Positions 26,152 through 35,280 of a stretch of 64,000 bases of DNA are shown here, one piece after another. Source of the DNA: Candidatus Streptomyces philanthi (GTDB taxonomy: Bacteria; Actinomycetota; Actinomycetes; Streptomycetales; Streptomycetaceae). The DNA is taken from the NCBI GenBank assembly GCA_018114805.1, contig CP073042.1:2170001-2234000 (forward strand). Direction: 5' to 3'. The position numbers and the translations under genes were made by a program. The notes under the pieces were generated by a model. It was not told the origin of the DNA and searched no databases. It saw nothing but the letters and a program-made list of their open reading frames with translations. Numbering within the stretch: the first letter of the stretch is position 1; every line of letters begins with the position of its first letter.

Positions 26152-26312
26152 GAGGTTCTCCCAGGGTGGCTGGATTCTTTGATCGGTGACTGCGTTGAGA
26201 GGTGGGGCCGGTGGGGCGGAAGTGACGACAGCCGCGCCCCGGACTGCCCGGACCACGGGGCCGGGCCGTGACACCCGCCCGCCCGCTGCCCGAGGAGGGT
26301 CAAGTGCTCACC

Positions 26313-26342
26313 GTTATAGTGAGACACACTATATCGTGTCAA
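26313..26342 (-). promoter_or_regulatory. Consensus promoter with embedded operator for the drrA-like gene
   Basis: On the minus strand TTGACA (26342-26337) and TATAAC (26318-26313) are separated by 18 bp. The spacer and -10 box contain a perfect inverted repeat TATAGTG-n5-CACTATA (26315-26333), a layout typical for TetR- or PadR-type repressors of drug exporters. The predicted leader to the ATG at 26151 is about 155 nt. No regulator gene is adjacent. Confidence 0.65.
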
Positions 26343-26703
26343 CAGTTGCGACTGTATCGCGTCCAAAGCTCCACGGTACGTCCGCCGCCCCGCCCCCGCA
26401 CGCCAGAGCGCGCCGGCGGGCACCACCGCCCCTCGGACGGACGCCCCGCCCCTGCTCCAGACCGGCGACGGCGCCACCACACCACGGCACAACCCGGCAA
26501 CGGCCGTGCCGACCGAGTGCCCACCCCACCCGCCACCTCACACTCGCCATCCCCGACGCACACCACAGGCCCCACCCTCCCCACGGCCCCACCCGCTCAC
26601 GCGGAACACCGACCGCACGGAACGGCCGGTCGTACGGAGCATCCCGTCGTACGGAACGGCCGCGCGCGGCAGGCGGCGGCACGCGCGGGCCGGGACGTAC
26701 CAG
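26343..26703. other. Intergenic region between ilvA and the drr promoter
   Basis: About 360 bp, very rich in C on the plus strand, with no gene recognised. Short repeated motifs (CGTACGGAGCATCC, CGTACGGAACGGCC) occur at 26632-26662. Confidence 0.35.
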
Positions 26704-27981
26704 TTACGGCGTGATCGTGTAGCCCGCGGCGCGGAGTGCGGCGGCGACCTCGTCGCGGTGGCCCGGGCCCTTCGTCTCCAGATGCAACTCCACCTCCACT
26801 TCGGTGAGTCCGAGCCGCGGGTTGGTGCGGGCGTGGCTCACGTCCAGCACGTTAGCGTCCGCCTCTGACAACACCCGCAGGAGCGAGGCGAGGGCGCCCG
26901 GGTGGTCGGTGAGCCGCAGCCGCAGCGAGAGGTAGCGGCCGGCGGCGGCCATGCCGTAGCGCAGGATCCGCTGCATCAGCAACGGGTCCACGTTGCCGCC
27001 GGACAGGACAGCGACCACCGGCCCGTCGAAGGAGCCCGGTTCGGCGAGCAGGGCGGCGACGGAACTCGCGCCCGCCGGCTCCACCACGAGCTTCGCCCGT
27101 TCCAGGCACAACAGCAGGGCGCTGGAGAGGTCGTCCTCGGTCACCGTACGGATCTCGTCGACGAGTTCGCTGACGATACGCAACGTCAGGTCGCCGGGGC
27201 GGCCGACCTTGATGCCGTCGGCCATGGTGGTGGGCGCGTCCAGCGCGACCGGGTGCCCGGCCGCGAGCGAGGGCGGGAACGCGGCGGAGCCCGCCGCCTG
27301 GACGCCCACCACCCGCACGTCGGGCCGCAGCGCCTTCACCGCGACGGCGATGCCGGCCGCGAGCCCACCGCCGCCCATGCCCACGACGATGGTGCGCACC
27401 TCGGGGCACTGTTCCAGGATCTCCAGGCCCACCGTCCCCTGGCCGGCGATGATGTCGGGGTGGTCGAAGGGGTGGATGAACACCGCGCCGCTCTCCCGGG
27501 CGTACTCCTGTGCCGCGCGCAGCGTCTCGTCCACCACGTCGCCGCACATCCGCACCTCGGCGCCGTAGTCCCGGGTCGCCGCGACCTTGGGCAGGGGCGC
27601 GCCCTCCGGCATGAACACGGTCGAGCCCACGCCGAGCAGCGACGCCGCGAGCGCGACGCCCTGCGCGTGGTTGCCGGCGCTGGCCGCGACCACCCCGGCG
27701 GAGCGTTCGGCCGCCGAGAGGCCGGCGATGCGCACGTATCCGCCGCGCACCTTGAACGAGCCGGTGCGCTGGAGGTTCTCGCACTTCAGGTGCGCCGGTG
27801 CGGCCAGCAGGTCAGTCAGGAACCGGCTGCCCTCCAGCGCGGTGACCCGGGCGACGCCGGACAGCGTCTGCTGCGCGGCGCGCACGGCCTCCAGCGTCAC
27901 CGCGTCGGCGGCCTCCCGCGCGCCGTCCTCGCCGTCCCCCGGGTGTGCGGGGCCCACCCCGTCGTCAACGCGTGCAGCCAT
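26704..27981 (-). CDS. ilvA: Threonine ammonia-lyase (threonine dehydratase), catabolic type
   Basis: PLP enzyme converting threonine to 2-oxobutyrate and ammonia, which feeds isoleucine synthesis or propionyl-CoA. 425 aa from ATG 27981. PLP lysine in RTGSFKVRGGYVR, phosphate loop GMGGGGLAAGIAVA, SAGNHAQGVA, and VEPAGASSVAALL. The C-terminal ~80 residues form one ACT-like domain (SLRLRLTDHPGALASLLRVL), so this is the short form rather than the long form with two regulatory domains. Intact. It is divergent from a MarR gene with 168 bp between. Confidence 0.92.
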   Translation of the reverse strand: MAARVDDGVGPAHPGDGEDGAREAADAVTLEAVRAAQQTLSGVARVTALEGSRFLTDLLAAPAHLKCENLQRTGSFKVRGGYVRIAGLSAAERSAGVVAASAGNHAQGVALAASLLGVGSTVFMPEGAPLPKVAATRDYGAEVRMCGDVVDETLRAAQEYARESGAVFIHPFDHPDIIAGQGTVGLEILEQCPEVRTIVVGMGGGGLAAGIAVAVKALRPDVRVVGVQAAGSAAFPPSLAAGHPVALDAPTTMADGIKVGRPGDLTLRIVSELVDEIRTVTEDDLSSALLLCLERAKLVVEPAGASSVAALLAEPGSFDGPVVAVLSGGNVDPLLMQRILRYGMAAAGRYLSLRLRLTDHPGALASLLRVLSEADANVLDVSHARTNPRLGLTEVEVELHLETKGPGHRDEVAAALRAAGYTITP

Positions 27982-28149
27982 GGTGCCCAGTCTCGCAGCG
28001 TCCGCCCGATCCCGCTGGCGCCGGCCCCGCGCCACCCGGCGTAGCGGGCCCGCTTCGCACTGCTTCGCGCAGGGCAGGTAAGAGGGGCGCCGGGGCCGCG
28101 TACTCTGTCCCCCATCCTTCAGACCACCGCACGAAGTGAGCCCCAGGCC

Positions 28150-28683
28150 ATGCCCACCCATTCGGACATGACGACTGCGACTACGGCCCGGGGGACGACC
28201 CCCGGGCCGGCGCCGGAGGAGACCGGCTTCCTCGACTCTCTCCAACACCAGGTGGCGGTCTTCGCCCGACGCGCGGAGCAGACCCGTCTCGGCGGCGTCG
28301 GACAGGCCCGCAACTCGATGGACCGCGCCGCCTACCTCCTACTCAACCGGCTTGACCAGGAAGGAGAGATGGGCGCCAAGAAGCTCGCGCTGAGCATGGG
28401 CATCGACTCGTCCACCGTAACCCGACAAGTCGCGCCCCTCATGGACACCGGCATGGTCAAGTGCACCTCGCACCCCGAGGACGGCCGCGCCGTCGTCCTG
28501 CGACTCTCCCCGCGCGGCAAGGCCCGCCTGGAGGAGGTGCGCTCGTCCCGCCGGGAACTGATGGCCATCGCCACCGAGGACTGGACGGCGGACGAAGACG
28601 ACCAGTTCTGCACGTTGTTGACCCGTTTCAACGCCGCGCTCTCGGTGATCCACGGCGCACCGCAGTTGGCAACACCCTCCTGA
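28150..28683 (+). CDS. MarR-family transcriptional regulator
   Basis: 177 aa. Winged-helix domain: AAYLLLNRLDQEGEMGAKKL, recognition helix GIDSSTVTRQVAPLMDTG and the wing HPEDGRAVVLRLSPRGKARL. N-terminal ~30 residues are low in complexity (TTATTARGTTPGPAPEETG), so ATG 28168 is an alternative start to 28150. The C-terminal helices complete a MarR dimer interface. Divergent from ilvA; it may regulate itself or ilvA through the shared 168 bp, but no clear operator was seen. Confidence 0.85.
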   Translation: MPTHSDMTTATTARGTTPGPAPEETGFLDSLQHQVAVFARRAEQTRLGGVGQARNSMDRAAYLLLNRLDQEGEMGAKKLALSMGIDSSTVTRQVAPLMDTGMVKCTSHPEDGRAVVLRLSPRGKARLEEVRSSRRELMAIATEDWTADEDDQFCTLLTRFNAALSVIHGAPQLATPS

Positions 28684-29474
28684 CCGGCGCCGATCCCGGC
28701 CCGTACTGGGGCTTGGACCGACCGGCGCTCTGACCTCGCGTCCGCGGCTTGCGGCCCGCCTCACCCCGAGGGCCGTACGGCGTGCGTCGGCACCCCCACC
28801 GGAGGGGCCGCCATCCGGCCCCCTCCGATCCGCGCCCCGGCTCCGCGCCGACCAGGGCCGCTCCCGCGCCAGCGATACCGCGGCTTCCGCCCTGGCCCGC
28901 GCCCCCACACCGCGCTCCCCCACCGCGTCCGCGCGCCTGCCCGCACTCTGTCCGTGCCGCGCGCCCGGCTGCCCGTCGCGCCGTGCGCCGCCTGCCCGTT
29001 CGGGCACCACGACCGGCGCGGCACCGTCGCCGTTCCCCGCCCGCGCGTCGCCGGCGCCGTCGAACACCACCGTCGGACACCCGCCGTCGGACACCCGCCG
29101 TCAGACACCCGCCGTACGGCTCGTGCGGTGTCTCGGGGGGGCTGGCACAGGGCCGGCGCGCACGCTTCGTGCGCTGCACTCATGCCTTTGGCATATGCCA
29201 TGGCGTCATTCCGCGCGGCTGTTCGCCGGTATCTCACGATGTGAGCAGCCCGCGACGAGACGTCGCCCACACCGCCGTCCGCCACGGTCGCACGCCGGCT
29301 CGCGCGCGCCGGTCGCGGCCGGGTGTCGCCGGCCCGCGCCGAGACCGCCGTACGCCCCGCCGCCCCCGGGCGCGCCCCGTGGCCGTCCGCACGGGCTGGC
29401 CGCCGGACCCTTGACCGGGCGGGCCCGCTGGCGTGTCCTGAAGGGGGCGTGTTCTCGCGAATACGGGAGGCACG
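28684..29474. other. Long intergenic region with short repeats
   Basis: About 790 bp without a credible gene. It holds three tandem 14-bp units at 29073-29114 and a perfect 12-bp palindrome TGGCATATGCCA at 29189-29200, the sort of site a dimeric regulator could bind. GGGAGG at 29465 serves the next gene. Confidence 0.5.
29073..29114. repeat. Three tandem 14-bp repeats
   Basis: TCGGACACCCGCCG at 29073-29086 and 29087-29100, then TCAGACACCCGCCG at 29101-29114. Confidence 0.9.
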
Positions 29475-29984
29475 GTGGGGAAACGGCAAGCAACGAGGGA
29501 CGAGCGCCGGGCCCGGGAGTTCGCGGCGTTCGTCGCGGGCGCGGGCGGCCGACTGCTGGGTGTCACGACCCTGCTCACCGCCGAGCCCCCGCACCGGTGG
29601 CCCATGGCCGAGCGACTGCTCACGGCCGCGCTGGCGGGCACGTACGCGCGCTGGGACCAGTTGCGCGGCGAGGACCCGTACGAGCGCACCCACCAGGAAC
29701 TCGCCGCCCGCTTCGCGAACACGGCCTGGCGGCACCGCCATCCGGGTCCGCTCGGGCACAGCCCGCTGGCGGTGCTCACGCCACGGGAACGGCTGGTGCT
29801 GGTGCTGCGCCTGCATGAGGGGGTGGCCGAGGAGGTGACCGCGGCCACGCTGGGCCTGCCGCCCGACCGGGTGCGCGCCGTGTGCGCCCGGGCCATCGCG
29901 GCGCTGCGCGCCCCGGCCCCCGACCGGGCTCACGGCCGCCCCCGGCGGTCGCGCGGCCGAGGGGAGCGGGCCGTGAGCGGCTGA
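29475..29984 (+). CDS. Sigma-70 region-4-like protein
   Basis: 169 aa from GTG 29475 with GGGAGG upstream. The C-terminal half carries a sigma region 4 helix-turn-helix: LTPRERLVLVLRLHEGVAEE, VTAATLGLPPDRVRAVCARA, IAALRAP. The N-terminal half is helical (LTAALAGTYARWDQLRGEDP, RTHQELAARFANTAWR), in the position of region 2 but without its conserved Asp-rich motif. It looks like a SigE-type ECF-related protein that may act as a sigma factor or accessory. The next gene, 18 bp downstream, encodes a small single-pass membrane protein, a common sigma/anti-sigma layout. Confidence 0.7.
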   Translation: MGKRQATRDERRAREFAAFVAGAGGRLLGVTTLLTAEPPHRWPMAERLLTAALAGTYARWDQLRGEDPYERTHQELAARFANTAWRHRHPGPLGHSPLAVLTPRERLVLVLRLHEGVAEEVTAATLGLPPDRVRAVCARAIAALRAPAPDRAHGRPRRSRGRGERAVSG

Positions 29985-30002
29985 GACCGCAAGGAGGACG
30001 AG

Positions 30003-30227
30003 GTGCGGCGGATGCTGGAGGCACAGCCGCGGCCGGCGGTGCACTGGGACCTGGCCGACCGGGCCGCCGACCGTGGCCAGCGGGCGCTGCGCCGACGCCG
30101 GGCCGCACACCTGGCGACCTGGGTCGTGCTGCTGGCGGCCCTGTTCGCGCTCACGGTGTGGGCGGTCCTCACCGAGCCCTGGTCCCCGCCGCCCCGCTCC
30201 ACAACGCCGCCCCTCGGCGGCTGGTAA
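30003..30227 (+). CDS. Small single-pass membrane protein after the sigma-like gene
   Basis: 74 aa from GTG 30003 with AAGGAGG at the correct distance. A cytoplasmic basic N-terminus (DLADRAADRGQRALRRRRAA) is followed by one membrane helix (TWVVLLAALFALTVWAVL) and a Pro-rich tail. It may tether or inhibit the preceding sigma-like protein; no zinc-binding anti-sigma motif is present, so that role is only suggested by position. Confidence 0.65.
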   Translation: MRRMLEAQPRPAVHWDLADRAADRGQRALRRRRAAHLATWVVLLAALFALTVWAVLTEPWSPPPRSTTPPLGGW

Positions 30228-30423
30228 CCCCGGCTGACCAGCGCGCCGGCCAGCGCGCCGCCCCGGCCGGGAGCCGGCCAGGGTCGGACGGCGCGGGGCG
30301 ACGCCGGAGCCGTACGGCGCGGCCCCGAGCCCGGACCGCGCCGGCTCAGCCAGGTCCGTCCGGCTCGATCCCACCCAGCCAGGACCAGTTCGGCGGCCGG
30401 GGCTCGGGGCCGCCCGCGGCCGG

Positions 30424-31590
30424 TTAGCCCAGCGCCTGGTTCAGGTCCGCGATCAGGTCGTCGGCGGACTCGATGCCGACCGAGAGGCGGATCAGGTCGG
30501 ACGGCACCTCAAGGGCGGAGCCGGCCACCGACGCGTGCGTCATCCGGCCCGGGTGCTCGATCAGCGACTCGACGCCGCCGAGCGACTCGCCGAGGGTGAA
30601 CAGCTCCGCCCGGTTGCAGATGTCGATCGCCGCCTGCTCGCCGCCCGCCGCGCGGAAGGAGACCATGCCGCCGAAGGAACGCATCTGCTTGGCGGCGATC
30701 TCGTGCCCCGGGTGCTCGGGCAGGCTCGGGTAGTAGACCTGGGCGACCTTCGGGTGGGAGGTGAGGAGTTCGGCGATCCGCTCCGCGTTCGCGCTGTGCC
30801 GGTCCATGCGTACGGCCAGCGTCTTGGTGCCCCGCATGACCAGCCAGGCGTCGAACGGGCCGGCGACCGCGCCCATGGCGTTCTGGTGGTAGGCCAGCTC
30901 GTCGCCCAGCGCGGCGTCGGCGGTGATGAGCGCGCCGCCGACGACGTCGGAGTGACCGCCCATGTACTTGGTGGTCGAGTGCACGACGATGTCCGCGCCG
31001 AGGGCCAGCGGCTGCTGGAGGTACGGGCTGGCGAAGGTGTTGTCCACGACCAGCCGGACGCCGGCGGTACGGGCGATGTCCGCGATGACGGCGATGTCGG
31101 TGATGCCGAGCAGCGGGTTGGTGGGGGTCTCGACCCAGATCAGCTTGGTGTTCGGACGGATCTCGGCGCGCACCGCCTCCGGGTCGGAGGTGTCGGCGAC
31201 CGACCACTGCACGCCCCAGCGCTCGATGACCTTGGAGATCAGCCGGAACGTGCCGCCGTAGGCGTCCTTCGGGATGACGATGTGGTCGCCGGGCGCGAGC
31301 AGGGCGCGCAGCAGCGTGTCCTCGGCCGCGAGCCCGGAGGCGAAGGCGAGGCCCCGGCTGCCGCCCTCCAGCGCGGCCAGGTTCTCTTCCAGCGCGGTGC
31401 GGGTCGGGTTGGCGGATCGGCTGTACTCGTACCCGCCGCGCAGCCCGCCCACCCCGTCCTGCTTGTAGGTGGAGACCTGGTAGATGGGCGGGACGACGGC
31501 GCCGGTGGCCGGGTCTGCGGCCTGCCCCGCGTGGATGGCGAGCGTCTCGAAGCTCTGGGAAGCGTGCGGCTGAGGGTGCTGGTCAGTCAT
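30424..31590 (-). CDS. metB: Cystathionine gamma-synthase
   Basis: PLP enzyme of the Cys/Met metabolism family, joining O-acyl-homoserine and cysteine to cystathionine. 388 aa from ATG 31590. PLP lysine in HSTTKYMGGHSDVVGG, YEYSRSANPTRTALEENLAA, ETPTNPLLGI, GGMVSFRAAGG and SLGGVESLIEHPGRMTHAS are all intact. Cystathionine gamma-lyase is very similar in sequence, so the direction of the reaction is not certain, although the region SIGVESADDLIADLNQAL fits MetB/CysA of streptomycetes. Convergent with the small membrane gene. Confidence 0.92.
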   Translation of the reverse strand: MTDQHPQPHASQSFETLAIHAGQAADPATGAVVPPIYQVSTYKQDGVGGLRGGYEYSRSANPTRTALEENLAALEGGSRGLAFASGLAAEDTLLRALLAPGDHIVIPKDAYGGTFRLISKVIERWGVQWSVADTSDPEAVRAEIRPNTKLIWVETPTNPLLGITDIAVIADIARTAGVRLVVDNTFASPYLQQPLALGADIVVHSTTKYMGGHSDVVGGALITADAALGDELAYHQNAMGAVAGPFDAWLVMRGTKTLAVRMDRHSANAERIAELLTSHPKVAQVYYPSLPEHPGHEIAAKQMRSFGGMVSFRAAGGEQAAIDICNRAELFTLGESLGGVESLIEHPGRMTHASVAGSALEVPSDLIRLSVGIESADDLIADLNQALG

Positions 31591-31842
31591 GGGCCGAGGG
31601 TAATGCTCACCGCCGGGCCCGCGCCGCCCCTCCTCGTCTACGGCGCGCTTAGGCTGTAGGGCGTAGGCCGTTACGCGGGCCAACGCCGGCCACGGGCCGA
31701 CGCCGGTGCCCGCGCTCCGGCGCCGCGCCCCGCGCGTGGCCCCGCGGGCGTGGTGCGGGCGGCGTGCGCGACGGCGGGGCGGCGGACTGACGGGCCGTAC
31801 CGGTTTCGGCGCGGCTCCCACGACAGCACACGGGACAGCATC

Positions 31843-32937
31843 ATGGAGTTTCTCTTCATCCTCATGGGCCTGCTCATGATCGGCATGGTCATCGTGCCGA
31901 TGCTGCGCCGGCGGCGCGGCGACCGGGAGGCGGCGGCGGGCGCCCGGCGGGTCAGCGACCCCGGGGCCTACGGCTTCCTGCCCGTGGAGCGGCTCGACGT
32001 GCGGCTGGCGGGCCCCGACGAGGAGCTGGCCGCGACGCTGGCCGAGGTGGCCGGCTCCCAGGACTGGCGACCGGTCTCGCGGTTGCTCGCGCACACCGAC
32101 GCCTCGTCCGAGCTGCGCTGGCAGCGGGTGCAGACGCTGGCGGGCGCGGCCATACACGAGCTGGCGATCAACCCGGGGCAGGGCGGCGTGTGGCTGCGCA
32201 CCTGGCGGGTCGAGGCCCCGAAGGACCCGGGCGGCGCCGCGGTGCACGCGGAGTTCCTGGTCCGCCAGGCGCTGCGGGACTCCGGCTCCGAGGACTTCAC
32301 GATGATCCTGGAGGAGGCCCGTACGGTCTGCGGCGAGGCCGCCCTGCTGGCCCCCGGCGACCCGGTCCCCTACCTGGTCGAACTGGGCATCGCCCGCGGC
32401 TTCGGCTACCGGCAGGCCGACTTCGAGGAGCTGTGGGCCAAGATCCGCGACCGCGCCCCGGCGCACATGGGCGCGCACCTGGCCGCCCTGCACTACTGGT
32501 GCGAGAAGTGGCACGGCTCCAAGGAGCTGGCCGACGCCTTCGCGCAGCAGGCGGCGGCCGGGGCCCCGGACAAGAGCCTGCTGCCGGCGCTGCCCCTGTT
32601 CGCGGTCTTCGAGCACCTCCCGGAGGCCAACCTGGTGCAGGGGCTGTACCGCGGCATGGTCGTCACCCACGCCATCGAGGGCGCCCAGTACGCGCTGCTG
32701 CACGCGCCGGCGGACCACCCGGTGGCCCCGCACGTGCGGCACCTGCTGATCTGGTTCCTGGTCCGCGCGGAGCGGTACGCGGAGGCCATCGTCCAGCTCC
32801 GGCTGGTGGACGGCCACGTCGGCGCCGTCCCGTGGTCGTACGGGCCGGACCCGGCGGAGGTGTACGCGAGCTACCGCGCGACGGCCGTCGCTGGCTGGGA
32901 GGGCGCGGGCGGCACGCCGGCGACGCTACCGCAGTAG
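31843..32937 (+). CDS. Conserved membrane-anchored protein with helical repeats
   Basis: 364 aa from ATG 31843. An N-terminal membrane helix ([20 protein letters not shown]) is followed by a basic RRRRGD stop-transfer segment and a long helical cytoplasmic domain resembling TPR-like repeats: [60 protein letters not shown]. It is intact, between metB and msrA, a position in which streptomycetes often have such a gene. Function unknown. Confidence 0.75.
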   Translation: MEFLFILMGLLMIGMVIVPMLRRRRGDREAAAGARRVSDPGAYGFLPVERLDVRLAGPDEELAATLAEVAGSQDWRPVSRLLAHTDASSELRWQRVQTLAGAAIHELAINPGQGGVWLRTWRVEAPKDPGGAAVHAEFLVRQALRDSGSEDFTMILEEARTVCGEAALLAPGDPVPYLVELGIARGFGYRQADFEELWAKIRDRAPAHMGAHLAALHYWCEKWHGSKELADAFAQQAAAGAPDKSLLPALPLFAVFEHLPEANLVQGLYRGMVVTHAIEGAQYALLHAPADHPVAPHVRHLLIWFLVRAERYAEAIVQLRLVDGHVGAVPWSYGPDPAEVYASYRATAVAGWEGAGGTPATLPQ

Positions 32938-33106
32938 CCGAGCCGAGCACCGCCGCACCGCGCTCCCGGCCCCGCACCGCACTACCCGGCCCCGTGCCGC
33001 ACCGGGAGGACCGGTGGCGCCCCGCGACCGGCCCATCGCGGGCCGGAATGGACGCGGGGCGCGAGACGTTGAGAGAAGCGGCCGATTGCCTGCCCCTGGA
33101 GAGACC

Positions 33107-33772
33107 ATGCTGTTCAGTCGTTTCAAGAACCAGCTCCCGTCCGCCGAGGAGACGCTCAAGGGCCGTCCCGAGCAGCCGTACGACGTCCCGGAGCGACACA
33201 CGGTGCTGGGCAACCCGCTGCTCGGCCCGTATCCGGAGGGCCTGGTCGTCGCCGACTTCGGGCTCGGCTGCTTCTGGGGCGCCGAGCGCAAGTTCTGGCA
33301 GACCCCGGGCGTGTGGACCACCGTCGCCGGCTATCAGGGCGGCCAGACGGTCAACCCCATCTACGAGGAGGTATGCAGCGGCCTGACCGGGCACACCGAG
33401 GTCGTGCGCGTGGTCTTCGACCCCGCCAAGACCTCGTACGAGGCGCTGCTGAAGGTCTTCTGGGAGGGCCACGACCCGACCCAGGGCTTCCGCCAGGGCA
33501 ACGACGTGGGCACGCAGTACCGCTCAGCGATCTACGCGCACTCCGACGAGCAGGTCTCGGCGGCGCTGGAGTCCCGCGACGCGTACCAGGCGGTGCTCTC
33601 CAACTCCGGGTACGGCGACATCACCACCGAGATCCTGATCGCCGGCCCGTTCTACCCGGCGGAGGACTACCACCAGCAGTACCTGGACAAGAACCCCACC
33701 GGTTACTGCGGCATCGGCGGCACGGGCGTCTCCTGCCCCGTCGGCGTGGCCCGGGTGGCGGAGAACGGCTAG
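33107..33772 (+). CDS. msrA: Peptide-methionine (S)-S-oxide reductase
   Basis: MsrA reduces the S-epimer of methionine sulfoxide in oxidised proteins. 221 aa from ATG 33107 after GGAGAG. The catalytic motif [14 protein letters not shown] lies near residue 52; [32 protein letters not shown] and [10 protein letters not shown] are the family core, and [14 protein letters not shown] at the end supplies possible resolving cysteines. Intact. Confidence 0.95.
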   Translation: MLFSRFKNQLPSAEETLKGRPEQPYDVPERHTVLGNPLLGPYPEGLVVADFGLGCFWGAERKFWQTPGVWTTVAGYQGGQTVNPIYEEVCSGLTGHTEVVRVVFDPAKTSYEALLKVFWEGHDPTQGFRQGNDVGTQYRSAIYAHSDEQVSAALESRDAYQAVLSNSGYGDITTEILIAGPFYPAEDYHQQYLDKNPTGYCGIGGTGVSCPVGVARVAENG

Positions 33773-33825
33773 CACGCGCCTCAGCGGCCCGCCGGCCGGC
33801 CGCTCCCGTGAGCGGGGCGGGGTGG

Positions 33826-35053
33826 CTACCGCGTCCCGTTGCGCGAGGCGCCGCGGGAGGGCGTGCGGTACCGGGCGACCTCCGTCAACCCGTCGGCTCC
33901 GACCAGGTGCGCCGGGCGGTGCGCCAGCGCGGCGAGGTCGGCGACGACGGCCAGTGCACCGCGCGCGGCGCGCAGCCACACCTGCGCGCCGGTCAGCGAG
34001 CCCGGTACGGCGTACCGCGTCCCGTCGTGCACCACCGTGTCCGCCTCGCTGACGGTCGTCTACTGGCCGAGCCCGAAGACGCAGGGCGCCGGCGGCAGCG
34101 GGTGCAGCCGGGTCCGCTCGATCAGCAGCCGCTCGGCGGGGGTGGCAGCCTGGGCCTGCGCCCGCCGCTGCTCGGCCTCCAACTCGCCCTCGCGCTCCGG
34201 CCCGGCGTCCGGCCGCTGGCACTGCCAGTGCCGCACCTGACCGTTGAACCACTGCCCGAACTTCTGGCAGGCCGCCTGGAGTTCGGCGAAGGACGCGTAC
34301 TCCGGGCGCAGGTCGGCGTCGGTGGGGGTCAGGTCGGCCGCGGCGATGCGCACGCCGGCCTGGGTGCCGCCGCCCTCCGGGTCGTGCGGCACGCAGGTGC
34401 GCACCTTCATGCCGTAGTGCTGGCCGACGGCCACCACGTCCGGGTGGCGCGCACCGCCGTCCTGGCGCAACCGGGTGAGTGTAGGTACGTCGGGGCGCCG
34501 CCGAGCGCCGTGAGGGTGGCGTCCAGGCAGCAGACGAGGCTGCCCAGCGTGCGGTCCCGACAGGGACGACCACCCGGAACCGCGACCAGGCGAGCCAGGC
34601 CGAGAACAGGGCGGTACGCCGGGGCTCGCCGTCCGGCCCCGGCACCAGGGGCCCCGGGCCCCAGTCGCACTGGAGCCACAGGCCCGGCTCGGTGACCCAG
34701 GGCCGGAAGATCCGCCGACTGCCGCTCTGCCAGCGGCTCTTGGTCTCGGCGACGACCCGCCGCGTGGTGCGCTCACTGCCGGTGAAACCCATCCGCACCA
34801 GGCGCTCGTGCGCCCGCACGGCGCTGATGTGCCCCTCGGAGCGGTCCACCCACTCCTCGATCTTCTCGGCGTAGGCGTCAGCTAACCGCGACCGGCGCGA
34901 GGGGCCGGTGACCGGCCGTCCGGCGTCCCGGGCCGCCAAGTAGCGGCGCACGGTCTTGGGGTCGCAGCCCACGATCCGCGCGGCGGAGTACACGCTCTCG
35001 GTGGCGTCGTACGCCACCAGGATCTCGATGATCTCCCGGTCGGTCATCTTCAT
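33826..35053 (-). pseudogene. IS21-type transposase IstA, decayed; no istB partner
   Basis: The first 150 residues are clear: MKMTDREIIEILVAYDATES, the helix-turn-helix SVYSAARIVGCDPKTVRRYL and LWLQCDWGPGPLVPG with the first catalytic Asp. After frame changes near 34600 and 34490 the sequence continues as LVCCLDATLTALGGAPTYLH, GQHYGMKVRTCVPHDPEG and KFGQWFNGQVRHWQC. The expected LTDNEKT motif and the KGG.E of intact elements are lost (GGGTQAG here). A TAG at 34062-34060 follows, with the C-terminus (YAVPGSLTGAQVWLRAA) still readable. The ATP-binding partner IstB is absent and terminal repeats were not found. A 44-bp perfect palindrome stands 20 bp upstream of the start. Confidence 0.8.
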
Positions 35054-35072
35054 GCCGCCACCCCCAGCGGGG

Positions 35073-35116
35073 CCGCCGCCCGGCCCACCGCGCCGGCGCG
35101 GTGGGCCGGGCGGCGG
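35073..35116. repeat. 44-bp perfect palindrome upstream of the transposase gene
   Basis: 22-bp arms with no loop, centred between 35094 and 35095; the middle is CCACCGCGCCGGCGCGGTGG. All 22 pairs match. It could form a cruciform or an RNA hairpin limiting read-through into istA. Confidence 0.95.
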
Positions 35117-35280
35117 TCGAGGTCGCGGAGGGGCAGTGGCTGGTCCGGGCTCGGCTGGGCGGGGTGCGACTGGCCCGGAAGCCCGTACGGCATTCCGGCG
35201 AACGGCGCTATGCGCTCACGACTGAACATGACGTGTGTGCTCTCTGTCTCGAACGAAAGGGTGGCGGTGGCGCGCCGGTG

